64,000 bases of DNA from positions 18,112,001-18,176,000 of the forward strand of contig AP031358.1 in assembly GCA_037833965.1 (NCBI GenBank), written 5' to 3'. This DNA is from Marchantia polymorpha subsp. ruderalis. Taxonomy: Eukaryota; Streptophyta; Marchantiopsida; Marchantiales; Marchantiaceae. Made by a program: the position numbers and the translations under genes. Of the stretch, positions 1 through 12,094 are shown one piece after another. The notes beneath the pieces were generated by a model that was not told the origin of the DNA, did not search any database, and worked only from the letters and a program-made list of their open reading frames with translations. The number at the start of each line of letters is the position of its first letter. Positions within the stretch are counted from its first letter, which is position 1.

Positions 1-818
1 TGCTGCTGTCTCGGTTGGCTGCATTGTAGCATTGCAAGAAACAGAAGAGGAAGCCATGATTCTGCATGAGGGAGGAGGTTCTAGGAGTCCTGGTGTAGTG
101 CCAGGCGCCTTGCTGTGGGCCAAGGAGGCCGAACTCGAAGGTGGATTTGAAGAATTCTGTCTTGATGAATGTTGATGCGGAAGTTGAAACAGATTTAGGG
201 GGATTTCCGGGGGAGTACCGTGCTGTACCCCGTCTGCATGTGTTTGAGGGGTGAGCGGAAATTTTACATATGGGCCAATTGGTGGGATTGTTCTCATTCG
301 TATTGCCTTTATTGTGGCCCCCGCATTTGGTGCGATCGAAAACAGAGTCCAATTCATGCAAGCTGGTAGGCCTCAGAGGTTCTGTATAATCGGGTCCTCA
401 TTAGTCACTGAGCAGGGCCTTTAGTTTTGCCGTTTTCATTCTGGAAGCGTGTCTGGGTCCACTTGAGCCTCATTTGGAATTCGACATATTTCCTCGCACC
501 GAGCTGCAGTCAGTAAATTGCCGGGAAGTTGACCACTGCAGACAAACATTTCTTCGACTCAGTCGACATTGATGAAAGGTTTCCTATATGGAGATTTTCT
601 GATTTTTCAGAGCCCCTAATCCTAATCTGTCCGAATTTATTATTGCGGTATAAGAGTCCTTCAGACATCAACGGCTCAGAGTACCCACCAGTGCCTCTGA
701 AGATTCAGTTAGCTCAGATTGTGGAAATTTTTCTTGGCTAAGTATCAGGTCACAGAAACAGCAGAGCCTAAACCGAATTACCAAGTGATCACGCTCAATC
801 CATCGCGAATCTGCCAAG
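1..818. other. Region upstream of the PELP1-like gene
   Basis: No convincing gene is visible here. Short open frames, such as the one near 529-741, do not begin with a good ATG and match nothing I recognise. The stretch probably holds the promoter and 5' leader of the gene starting at 819, but I cannot point to a core promoter element. Confidence 0.4.
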
Positions 819-3800
819 ATGTCTTTCGAGGAGGGTTTGTTCAATATGTACGATTCTAGACTGAAGCATCGGCTTCTGCACTCTATTATGATGTCTCATC
901 TCCCTGACGAAAAACAGTTGCCTAGATCCCCAGCTCAGCTGTCTGTGGCCGTTGCATCGATTCGTCGCCACCATCTGTTGGCAGAGACACCATCATCAGG
1001 GACTCCTGGTATGAGTAAGAGTGGTGAATCGAGGAAAAGCGTTGTTGATGGCTGGGTTGATCATTTGTTGGGTCTTCTCTGCAGCACAGTGGTATGTTTC
1101 GCTCATCTGTTTTCATTACCGTGTTGTTTGTTTATTTCCTATGCATTGACGAAGGACATCTTTTGATCACTATTTTTTCACCAAGAATTATCCGGGGATG
1201 AACAATGCCGTCCGAGCAAACATTTTGTCCGAATTCATTTTGTGCGCTTTCTTCTTGTGCTCGCGCTGAGTTAAGTTCCCGTACAGTTTTTGCCCGTAAT
1301 CGAACACTTAGTCCATGTGATCGTGCAATTGTGTCTTGCAGGCGGAGAACAGATGGGCAGGCTTATGTCTTCTTGGAGTTACGTGCCAAGAATGTTCTCG
1401 TCAGCGCTTCCTGGAGTCTTACAACTCTTGGTTTCAGAAGCTTTTGCTTCCTCTCAAGGTTTACTTTTTGATTCGAGACTATTCGGAACATAAGTTCACT
1501 TCGGGTTCGTTCCATTCACGTTTTTCTGTTCAGTAATTAGTTTGCAATCTTTGACTTTCTGTTGTCTTTGCAAATGCAGCAGTCCACGGATCCAGTATTT
1601 ATACGAGCAGCTGCTTGTGCGTCATTAACGGATCTTCTTACGAGGTTTCATCCATTCCTTCTTAGTACTCGAGGTTTTTTTATTTTTTATTTTTAAAAAT
1701 ACCAATTCGGAGCATGGAAGAGTCTGAGTAGTCATAACTGCGCTTGTCTTACAAGTCAGTCGTATGTTGGAAGGATCGATGTGAATGTCTGATGGACTTC
1801 TTGAGAAGAGTATCACTGAAGCGTAATCAATCTGACCTCTCTGTACGTAGATACTCGAGTCCTGCCCAGTTCACGTACAACAAGCAGATATTTGCTGGCA
1901 TTGATGCCGCTTGTTCTTGCCCGCTTAGCGCTTAGTTTCGTGTATGTATTGGATGACGCAGATTAGGGAGCCTAGTGGAGTACGCAGGAGTGAGACGTGA
2001 TGGCGCTGCTTTGATAGCAAAATTGGTGCAGCCTATTTTACAGATACTGGGTGACAAGGACTCGAGTGGCATATGGGTGTGTACCTACTGCGATTTGTTT
2101 TAAGGTCCGCGCAAAAGTTGTCTGGGTTTTTGGGTGGAAGTAGAAAGTTCATCTGACGTAAATTAACGAGCAGCGAGGTTTGAACATAGGATACCTTTTT
2201 TCAAGTCAGACAAAAAGGATGGTATGAACTGGAAAGCTGGAAACGCCTCATGCTGCATGGTTCATTTGAATCAAGAAAAACCGCTCAATACAGATTTCGT
2301 CCTTTGTCAAATTCTATGTTCGGCATTGTTTAGTTAAATTTTATGCTTTTCAAGAGTAGTAGATCATTGGGGGATCTGAAATCATCTAGGAGACAAGGCA
2401 TATGAATTCAAAGCATATCTGTCTAAGGAAGTCCACCCCAACAGAGTGAAGTTTACCATTGATGACAACATGGATTCACATGCATTGAAACAAAGTAGAA
2501 TTTCGGATACTCAATGGCTTTGGCTTTTCCGCTTGTCTTTGGTATGGTTTTCATTCTATTGAATATCGTGCTCAGTTTTCTCGGTATCTAGCAGCAGCTT
2601 CTGTTTGTTAGTTAACTCTTGAAAGAAGAAACAAGCTACAGGTCTTCCAAGGAGGTGCCTATCTCTGACTATCATTTGCATTTGAAATCTTACTGAGGCT
2701 CAAATCACTGTGACAATTGCAGAACGAAGCCATCGATCTCTTGTCTTCAATTCTACGATGTTTTCCTGCGTGTCTTCGGCAGCAAACTAACAATGTGAGG
2801 GTCCACAACCTGCACGTTGTAGCTGTCTGTATACTCCAACAAAAAGGACAGCTGTTTTTCTATTGGTTTCCAAGCTCAAAACCTTTAGGCTTAAAGTGCG
2901 GGTGAAAGTACATTTCATTTTCTTGTGAATATTTCAGAAATTTCAAAGTACGTCGTTGAGGGTATGCTCTCAACCTAACTTTACTCAAACGATGTGTCAG
3001 CTACAGATCCAGAGAGTAATCTGTAATAGCTTACAAATTTCTTTCGTTGGTGCTTGTATTCACGTGATTGCAATCGATACACGCAGTTGGAGTCTCTTCT
3101 CGTGGCACGGCTGATGGATTCCGATAGTTCCTCTCTCTCCCAGGTCAGGATTCGGCTCAAGGATGATGTAAAACCTCTTCAGTTTTCTGATGTAAAATTT
3201 GTTCTAGTCGGATCTATAGTGAGCTCGTTGTGGACGCAGGTAGGATTCCTACAGCGAGGTTGAATTAAGTTGCTGGTTGTGTATGATGCAGAAATGTGCC
3301 CTTTGTTTAGCCCTCCTTCCCAAGGCTCATGGCGATGTGACCATGTGGAGTTCCATGATTCGGCGCATCTTGATTGCTATCAACACGGAATTGGAATATG
3401 CTTTCTCTGGCATGGAAGATGGTAGGTTCTCGAGACTAACTATTCCGCATGATAGGTTTCTTCAGTTTTCTTGACATTAAAAGCTCGAGAACTGAGTCAT
3501 CACAATTTAGTGGGCTCATTTTGTGGCAACTTGATGATGCAGTGGCGAGTGCTGAAGATGCACTGGCAACACTTTTACCTTTGGGTCAGGATCCTCCCTG
3601 GCCGTTGGGAGGTCCATCGGTAGCAGCGAATGCCTCAGCTCAAGCAGCGAAAAGCTTCTGGCAACAACTTGTCCCACGCGTTTCGTCTCTTCTTCAGTGC
3701 TGTCAAAGTCTTTTAACAAATCCTTATCCAGTTCCGGTAGGATTCGAATAACCAAAACTTTCAAGTCTGTAAGACTATCCCCTATAAATTACAGCAGCCT

Positions 3801-6621
3801 GCCTTTTTTCGGTCTTGTTGTTATCTCGTTACAGGTTACAGTGTATATGAGCTCCACACGCTTTTGGCATTGATACTTTAGCTGACTTGGTCTTTGCAAC
3901 CAATTGGTACTTTGCTTGTGGTAAAGGTTCCTGTTCCAATAAAACCTTTGTTGGCTTTGGCGACGAGAGTACTGCGAGTCGATGGATCAAGGATATCAAT
4001 GCCAAACTCGATGAACGTTGCGGTGTCGAGTGTGCATCAAGTTTCCTTATGTTCTGAACTTCCAGCCCTTCACATAAGTGCACTAGATCTTCTCTCTGCC
4101 TTACTGTGTGGCGTTCGCAGGTACGCAGTCTTATCGTTAGGACCCAAGTTTCAGTTGTCTTCGTTGCTCGCCTTTGCCTAGATAGATCTTTCTTGCAAAA
4201 CATTTTGATGTGTCTGTGTGTGGTTTTTCTTAATGAACCCAACCTTGCTGGTTTTATTTTCAGTCAGTTGCTGCCACACGGTGGTGATGTCGTGCGGCTT
4301 GTATCTGAGTCTTTTCGGCGTTGCGGATCTGTGGCTCCCGTGTTACGAGTCAAGCTGTATGATTTCGCCAGACATCTTTTTGTTGCAATGGGAGCAGGTA
4401 CATATTTTTCACACAGAAATAGCATCAATGAAATGATGATGAATTTCGGTGGATGGATAAATTCTTCAGGTTGCGTCGCAGATGGCCGGTAGTATTTGTA
4501 GTACAGTGGAGCACTGCTGTGATTGAAACCGTCATTAAGATGACATTTGGTGCTTGTCGTTGTGACCGTTGTTAGGGATGGCCTCTGCCTTAGCACCAGC
4601 TGTCGTCGGAAGTGCCTTATCAGACTTGAAAGGATCTACCCTTGCGACGTCCATCTTTTCACCAAAGGCTTCACGAACACCTCGCATGAACAGTTCAGGG
4701 TGGGCCCCTGGTAACACATGGGGTGGACAGAATACTAACCATCGCAAACGGAAGGAGCCGGGAGGATGCATCTCTAATGATCATCAAAATAACGGTACTC
4801 CTGAAGGGGCTGCAAACATGAGTGAAGGTGCAGCTACAGCAGCCGTTCAGATTGCTGCTTTACGAGCTTTGGAGGCTCTTCTCACCTCTGTAAGCAGCCG
4901 CGACTTTTGTTATTGTAACTAGCATCCGAGGTTTTAAATCTTGCTCCTATGAACTCTTGATTAGTCTAATAATCTTCGTCCTTGTTTACAATCAAACTTT
5001 TCTTGCTGACGTGAGTGTCCTAAACAAGATTTGTGTACCACGTTTTTTATTTTGTTGTACTTGATGTAACATTCGGTGGACATTATTTATCAACCAGTGT
5101 TATTTTGTGTAATTATTGATTTGACCAATGGCATGACCTCATGTTTCATACGAATCCAGGGGGGAGCTCTATTGCCGGATAGATGGAGAGCAGAAGTGGA
5201 TGCAGTTCTGGCAAGTGTTGCTATGGGGGCAGCTACAGGCACTGCAAGCCTTATTTTTGACGAGGATAGCACGTACATGGATGGAGGGGCACCTGTATCT
5301 TCCGGAGCTTTCCAAGTTGCAGCTTATCGAGCCCTATTGTCTTCGTTGCTTTCCCCGTGCTGTCATCGACCACCTTATCTTGCTCAAGGACTTGCCATAT
5401 TTAGAAAAGGTGCACGCCACCGGCATTTATCCTGATGGATGAAGTCATGAATCAGTACTGGGATATCATATTCTCGCTAGTACATATGAGTGCTTCGTTG
5501 CTCATCATTATCTTCGTCTTGACTCGTGTGGAAAGAATTGCTCATTTCTGTTCTTTGGGTCCACAGGTCGTCAAGAGGCTGGATCAGAAGTGGCTGAAGT
5601 ATGCGCACACGCCCTTCTAGCTTTGGAACCTCTTATTCATCCTCGATGTCTACCCCCTGCCGGTGCTATGTCAGCTGGCTTGGCTACGGGTAGGGCTTTA
5701 TCCACAGGAGGTTTAGTTCCACATATGCAGAGACCTGGGAAGCCTCTTACAGCTTCTGGAAATGTTTCAGTTGTCCCAGCAGCCTCCGCTACGATCAGTT
5801 TTGCAGGCCCCGTCGTTCCTCCTGCCCTGAAAATTGGCCAGTTGGCCATGGATCCCTGGGCTGAGGTCGATACATGGTTGGGCTATGGAGAAGATTTTGG
5901 TGAGGAGGATGGCCTTTTCTATGAAGATGAGAATATGCTTGTAGACGAGTTCAACGGGGGTCTCGATAGTGGAGTTGGCCCCACTGGTTATTATGTTTCT
6001 GATCAACAAACAATCAACAATGGTCAAGGAGGCCCTGTTGTGGTCAAGATTGGCGAACGAGATGGAGACAACGTAGTGAGGCCTCTTGAAGACACAAAGG
6101 TGCAGGGCTTCGCAGGTGATGACTCTCATGTAAGAAGTGAGTCAGGACTTAGATGTGGCCTTAGATGCGAGCTTTCTCCTCGGTCAGCATTAGCTCAAGA
6201 TGTCATGTTAGAACCTGGGGACGCTTACAGAGATCATACTGCAGATTCAGCAAGTACACGAACTGAAACTACCATAGCCGATGGAGATGATTGCCCATCA
6301 CCTAATAAACAAGACATTCTCTTCAGTTCTCAACTTCAAAGTTTAGGCTATGCTAAAGAGGACCCTTTAGCGGTTAAGACGGATGACGGAGCCAATACTG
6401 CAGCAGTAGGGATTATGCAAGGTTCCATTAAGGATGGAGCGGATGTTGATGTTGAAAGTGGATCAGATATGCTCAATAGAGCATTTCCTTCCATGTCAGG
6501 ACCTAAAACCCCAGCAATGGCTCCGTTTTCGTTCTCCAATGTGGCCGTCGAGATAGGATCTGAGTCAGACTCCGATGGAGTACTTCCTGACATAATCGAC
6601 GGTGATCCAGATTCCGATTGA
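819..6621 (+). CDS. PELP1: PELP1/RIX1-like pre-ribosome assembly protein, 13 exons
   Basis: Proposed coding exons: 819-1091, 1342-1458, 1580-1644, 1962-2076, 2723-2794, 3087-3143, 3292-3421, 3543-3736, 3927-4120, 4264-4397, 4576-4889, 5160-5409 and 5567-6621. All junctions are GT-AG and keep frame, giving about 989 residues. Exon 1 has the N-terminal MYD..LK.RLL and LPDEK pattern of plant PELP1 proteins. Exon 2 encodes RWAGLCLLGVTCQEC and WFQKLL, the RIX1 helical-repeat signature. Exons 9-10 join as VPVPIKPLLAL and GVRSQLLPHGG, and exons 12-13 as FRKGRQEAGSEVAE before ALLALEPLIHPR. The last exon encodes an acidic, low-complexity tail, as in the family. PELP1/Rix1 acts with TEX10 and WDR18 homologues in nuclear pre-60S maturation (family knowledge). 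The ATG at 819 is chosen because conserved residues start about ten codons later. The exon 9 acceptor is the least certain border. Confidence 0.85.
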
Positions 6622-7732
6622 TTGAACTCTAATTTATTTAGAACCGAAAACACATGTCATGTACACCTCTCATAAAGGCTTGAGACTGATAGTAGAGCTG
6701 TTGCTCGTCTGGTTTCAAGCTGGAGTTCTATTGACGATGTTAGAACCTTTTTTCGAGAGTTGAAGCGACATCGTGTTGGGCGAATCATTTTTCACCCATT
6801 ATCACAATTATTCTTCACTTATGATTATAATTGCTCACTCAACCTGGGAACCTCCAGTAGGTTAATTGTGCAGAGCTATTAGCAGCTCTTAAGGATCAGT
6901 AAGACTGAAAACTTAGAGAACCTGTCAAGGGAAGGCATATTTTGTGAGAGTAGTCCATGTCTTCCCCGAAGAGATTTGGTAGAGCAAAACTTCTGTGTAT
7001 CGTTTCAGTGTTAACAACATGGTCTCATTTAGGAGGCACGAGGCTCACAAACACGTCCGACTCTGAGTGCATTTTGTCGGTTTTGTGTTATCAGTGTAAT
7101 CAGTACTTCGCATTCTTCTGTACAAAGAGCAATGACTGGGACTCCCCATATTGGGTTCCAGTGGCCGTCCTTTACAGCTTCTATTCCGTGTTCTACTTGA
7201 AAGGACGTCACGGAGGTCCACTTGCAATCTTCTAAAATTTCAGTTTTATACGTGTCCGCACGTACCCTTGTGCACCACCTGACCCAGCGATTGAAGACAT
7301 ACTGTCCCTTTCATTTGGTTCATTGGCTTCAAGCTGTCTATGAAACTTAAGGCAGAAAGTAAGACCAAGCCTACTTTCTGGTCGGTACAGTATTCGTGAC
7401 CAAGTACATGAACTTTCAGTCCAGTCGTGCTTGACAAAACCTTGAGGCCCTCAATCGACTACTCCAATTCGATGGCTCAGCTGGTCTCCTTACAATCTGA
7501 GCCTGTGAATCTCAAATCGCCCAGTTGAAGGCTGACTCCAACCCAGGGAACTCCAACTCATGCACTTACAGACCAATGCAAGTCCTCAATCCACTGATGC
7601 TATAGGACTACGGTCTCGGACAAATGCTCATAAAACCGCAGTGAACACCAACAGTCCCAAAGAGGCCCACACAACAACCAGCCTGAGCATGTCTTACCGA
7701 CCCTGCAGGCCGCAAGATCCTTTCCAGCACCT

Positions 7733-7758
7733 GGAGAAGAAGAAGAAGAAGAAGGAGG
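7733..7758 (+). repeat. GAA-type trinucleotide tract
   Basis: A purine-only run of about seven GAA units. It is a simple microsatellite. GA/CT tracts are common in plant 5' flanks, but no function is implied. Confidence 0.8.
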
Positions 7759-8171
7759 ATTCCGATTTACAGTACCTCTGCCACACTTCCTCCAGCCGGA
7801 AGAAGCTCGGAAGAACAAACGTTCCCCGAGAACACGTACCGTCGTCCCCGTTCCCGTCCCGGTCCCCTGGCCAAGGAGGACAAGAAAGGGCTTTGGCCCC
7901 CGGGGGTTTTAGACGCGGTTAATTTGAAGGCTCGAGGTTGGTGCTAGTGGAGAGTAGTAGCGGTAGTAGAAGTCACAGCAGACGCAGAGACGTGCTCTGG
8001 AGGAATGTTGATGCCTTGAGGGAACGAGCTGTGCTCGCTCGCAGGTGTCTGTGTTTCCAGGCTCGCAGGAGTGGCGAGCGTGCGCTGTCAAAGCTTTGTG
8101 AGGTCGCTTCGGGGCAGCTCGTGTGTGCATTTTGGAGTAGATGGTAATTTTTGCCAGCTTGCTCTGTCTGC

Positions 8172-8192
8172 GATTGATTGATTGATTGATTG
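8172..8192 (+). repeat. TGAT/ATTG tetranucleotide microsatellite
   Basis: About five uninterrupted GATT units, about 650 bases upstream of the CTNNBL1 start and likely in its 5' flank. Confidence 0.85.
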
Positions 8193-8822
8193 CCGAGGAA
8201 TCACACACGGCCTCGTGTTCAGTTTGTTTTTTCTTCCTTTCGTTCTCCTCCCTCTTCGGCGTTTTGAGAGCTCGGGGACCCGTCGGCTGTGGTTCGACTT
8301 CTGATGTTGGCGGCGAATGGTTTCGTCTATTCCTTCTGCCTCGGAGTTGATGCAGTGATAAATGCCGTCGATCGGTGCGCGTTCCTTTACCGGCTTCGTT
8401 TGAGCCCGGCGTCAAATTTCTGACGAGCGTAAGTGACAAGATTCCCAGAGCTTTTACTCCTCCGGCTCCCTCCGTCGTATGGAGCTTCATGCGCACGAAG
8501 ATTTACACGCACACCTCATTGTTTAGCTGTTTCGGGCAATTTGGAAGGTCGGAGCCAAGCTTACCCCGCCATTCCGTGCTCACAGGTTTTGTACACTTGA
8601 GGATCACTGGTCTTTACGAGTCGGTAGGGCTTGCATTTTTCTGTCGTGGCTATTTTTTCTCGCAGCAGTTTCTGACGAGTATGCGCCTGAATTTTGTCCT
8701 GCCTTGTTCGACAGCAGGACTGAGAGGAGAATTTCGGGTGTAGTTCAAACAATAGCTGCGGCCGCATGCGGTGGTCGAACCAGACCAGCTTGGGGATTGC
8801 AACAGGAGGAGTAGTAACTTCC

Positions 8823-8831
8823 ATGAGTTAG
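8823..8831 (+). promoter_or_regulatory. Minimal upstream ORF before CTNNBL1
   Basis: ATG-AGT-TAG encodes Met-Ser-stop and ends 19 bases before the main ATG at 8851. If the leader includes it, scanning ribosomes meet this two-codon ORF first and have little distance to reinitiate, so it could lower translation. The sequence shows the ORF; the regulatory role is inference. Confidence 0.4.
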
Positions 8832-8850
8832 GGTTCAGTTGTTGGTGGAA

Positions 8851-11800
8851 ATGGCGTTCGAGGGCAACAGCAAGAGGAAGAGAGAGCCCGATGGCATCAA
8901 TGGTCTGGCTAACGGGGATGGATTGAAAGGCCCTCGATTGGCTGCAAGCAAGGATGCTCGGCCTCCGAGCGCCGCAGAGACGAATCAAGATTTGGATTTG
9001 GCATTGCTCGAGGCTTTGGAGTCGAGTGAGGTCGTTGAGGTCATTGATGTGAGGGGGCTAAAGAAGATAGTGCTGGGTTTCGAGCGCAAGTTGCGTGATA
9101 ACCTGGAAGCTCGAATGAAATATATGGATCAGCCGGACAAGTTTGTGGAGTCAGAGGTGGACTTGGACGAGGAAATCAAGAAAATGCATTCGCTCGCCGC
9201 GGCTCCTGATCTTTATCCGGAGCTTGTCAGGCTGAATGCAGTTTCGTCAATTTTGGGTTTACTGAGCCACGAGAACACGGACATCGCCATAGGGGTCGTC
9301 GACCTATTGAATGACCTCACGGACGAGGACGTTATTGGAGAGAGTGACGAGCCAGCCTTGATCTTGGTTGATGCTCTGATTGAGAACAATGCATTGGAGC
9401 TTTTGATACAGAACCTAGCCAGACTGGATGAGGCAGACAGCGATGAAGGAACGGCAGTCTTCAACACCCTGTCCATAGTAGAAAACATGATTGAAGTGAA
9501 GCCTCAAGTAGCAGAGCTCGTATGCGAAAGGACCAAATTGTTGAGATGGCTTTTAACCCGGTTGAAGGTGCGAGAATTTGACGTCAATAAGCTATATGCG
9601 TCTGAAATTCTAGCCATCCTACTGCAAAATAGTACCATCAATCAGAGGCGGCTCGGACAGCTTAATGGAGTAGATACTATTTTGCAAGCTGTTGCTATGT
9701 ATAAGTCGAGGGACCCCAAGACGACGGACGAAGAGGAAATGCTTGAGAACCTCTTTGACTGCCTTTGCAGCGTTGTGATGCCAACCGAAAATAAGGATCG
9801 ATTCGTCAAAGCTGAGGGAGTGGAGCTGATGATCATTATCATGAAGCAAAAGCGGTTGGCTTATGCTTCTGCTATGAAAGCCCTGGACTTTGCCATGACC
9901 CGCTGTACGGCCGCTTGTGAACGATTTGTGGATGTTCAAGGTCTGAAAACTCTATTTGCTGCCTTCATGGGAAAGGTGAGCTCCGTTCACGCGGAATCGG
10001 GGACGATGACATGACACTTAGTTGCAGGAAGTGTAATAATCCTACGGCAAGTGATGTTCCATTTTAGATGTCATCATTATTCTTACCTGAAGGCGGGATG
10101 GCAGCTTAGTATGAGGTGGAGAAGACTGTTGCCAAATCCAGTTTGATCCTTCGCCCTTTTAGGAGTGCTTCTTCCTTCTACTAATGAGCCATCGTACTGT
10201 CACAAGGTTGATGAATTAAACTTCGATAGGAGATGGAGATTGTGATCGCGTATATATTTCATTTTCAGTATTTTTTAGTTGCGCTCGACTAAAGACCTTT
10301 TGTACACTAGAGGGTGGTGTCTAAGAATCTTAGAGAACCTGAATAATATTAAAAAGTCGGGCGGATGGTGTTTCCTTCTCTGATGTGTTTGGTATAAGCC
10401 ACAGAAAACATTTGTAATTGCGAACTTGTACGTTTGAGATGAAGTCGCGCCAGGTGTGTGATGTATTTCTTGGTGTGACTTGTGGCAGGTACCCACGAAG
10501 ACAAAGAAAAAGGGTGACCGGAATCCCGAGGAAATTGAAGAGCGGGTCATTTCTCTGATCTCCTCACTTTTCGGTAATAAGATGATGAAAATCTTCAGAA
10601 GTCCTGTCTCTCGTTAGCTTGCCACGAAATTAAATTTAATGTCCTGAAGACCTTTTCATTTCGCCTCAGGGTCTGATAGGAGTCTCTGTTTTCTCTCTTA
10701 TCCTTGTCAGTATATGGTCAGGTGTGGGACACGTGATTCTCGCATATAGTTGAGTTAAGAGGTTTCTTTTCGTGATAAGCAGGTGGGTTAACTCGGGGTT
10801 CTAGGAAAGAGAGGCTACTCGAAAAATTTAAGGAGAACGAGTACGAGAAAATTGATCGGTTGATGGAGTTGTACATCAGGTATCACGTTGGCCTTTGTTT
10901 GCCCTTCATTTCACTTGCATTGAAGTTTTGGAGTATTCATTCAAGTATGAGGTGGTGGTTGAAGGGAAGTTCCTATAGACCTGTTCTGCATTTTTATATT
11001 TAGAATGCCGATGAGAACAAAAAGCGCTAGTTTTATAGTGACGTCTTCGCAAAATGAATCAAATAGTCAGCTATCTTCTTTCCATGCCACGGATCCATGA
11101 ACGCATGATGATTGGATGTTTTAATTTGACTGTATGCTTTACCTTTTCGAGAGCTAATTCTCTTCTTTATCTTAAAAATAACATAACGTGAATTTTACGA
11201 ATGCAGATATTCTGATCGCGTGAAAGCTGAAAGCAAACGTCTTGATGCTCAAGAACTTGAAGATGTTGAGGTGCGTATTTGTCAGTTGATTCCATCAGGC
11301 ATAATTTGAAGCATACAAGCCAGCTCCATAAAAGGCTACGCTCCGATCTTCTCAGACATATTTGATGTCTGGAAACTGGACACTTACGTGTTGATATGTA
11401 CAGCTTGATGATGAAGAGAGATATTTGAAGAAGCTGGAGGCAGGCCTCTATACTTTACAGGTGGGCATTTCACATGCGCTGAGCCCTGAATGAATAGGTC
11501 ACCTCGCCTTGGCTAGTGAGAGAGATTTTGTCGAATCGAGGTTTTCTTTCTATTTGTCACTCAAATTCGGACGTTCTAAGTAAATTGAGACCAAGTCGCT
11601 TATCTCAGTCTAACGAAGAGCTTCTGTGGTACCATGTTGCAGCTACTGGCTTTGATATTGGGGAACCTTTGGGCTACAGGGTAAGTTTCCTCACATTTTG
11701 TTTTGGTGTTCACTAGAGTTGGACCTCTTTCTTGATATCACATCTGAAGTTTCTCGTTTCAACTCCTGCAGACACGGTGGCATGCAAGATCGAATAGAAC

Positions 11801-12094
11801 TCCTCTTGAAGCAACAACGACTTTCAAGAGACGATGTAAAAGCTGTTCTTAAGGTTTACCTCTCACACTTTTGTAACCGGGCGCTTTTTGTATATCAGAT
11901 TAATGTAGAGATGTACATTTAGGTCTTTGCATTGCTATATCATTGTTTTTTAACGCTTAATGGTGTGGGACTTGATTCTGAATTAGAAGTTTTGTGGATT
12001 ACAGGAATACGTCGATAATATTGGTGATTTAGATGGGCCTGAAGAGAAGGAGAGACGTTGCAGCAAGATTCAGAAGATTATTAGTGCAATGTGA
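8851..12094 (+). CDS. CTNNBL1: Beta-catenin-like protein 1 (CTNNBL1), 8 exons
   Basis: Proposed exons: 8851-9975, 10489-10573, 10783-10879, 11207-11270, 11404-11460, 11643-11680, 11772-11853 and 12005-12094. All are GT-AG and frame-consistent, giving about 545 residues, close to the usual CTNNBL1 length (about 560). A basic KRKRE near residue 8 looks like a nuclear localisation signal. The helical armadillo-like body includes NAVSSILGLLSHENTDIA, DLLNDLTDEDV and CLCSVVMPTENKDRF. The last exons encode YSDRVKAESKRLDAQ, GLYTLQLLALILGNLW, RIELLLKQQRLS and the diagnostic DNIGDLDGPEEKERR. CTNNBL1 associates with the Prp19/CDC5L splicing complex in the nucleus (family knowledge). A TTG codon at 8839 extends the frame, but the ATG at 8851 is the natural start. 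The first exon alone holds 375 codons, and the remaining seven are small. Confidence 0.92.

Larger units (their letters stand above)
6622..8822. other. Intergenic region between PELP1-like and CTNNBL1 genes
   Basis: This holds the 3' UTR of the upstream gene, then spacer, then GC-richer sequence from about 7.8 kb that is probably the promoter and 5' leader of CTNNBL1. A (GAA)n tract lies at 7733-7758 and a TGAT-type microsatellite at 8172-8192. Open frames in this stretch show no family similarity that I recognise. Confidence 0.45.
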
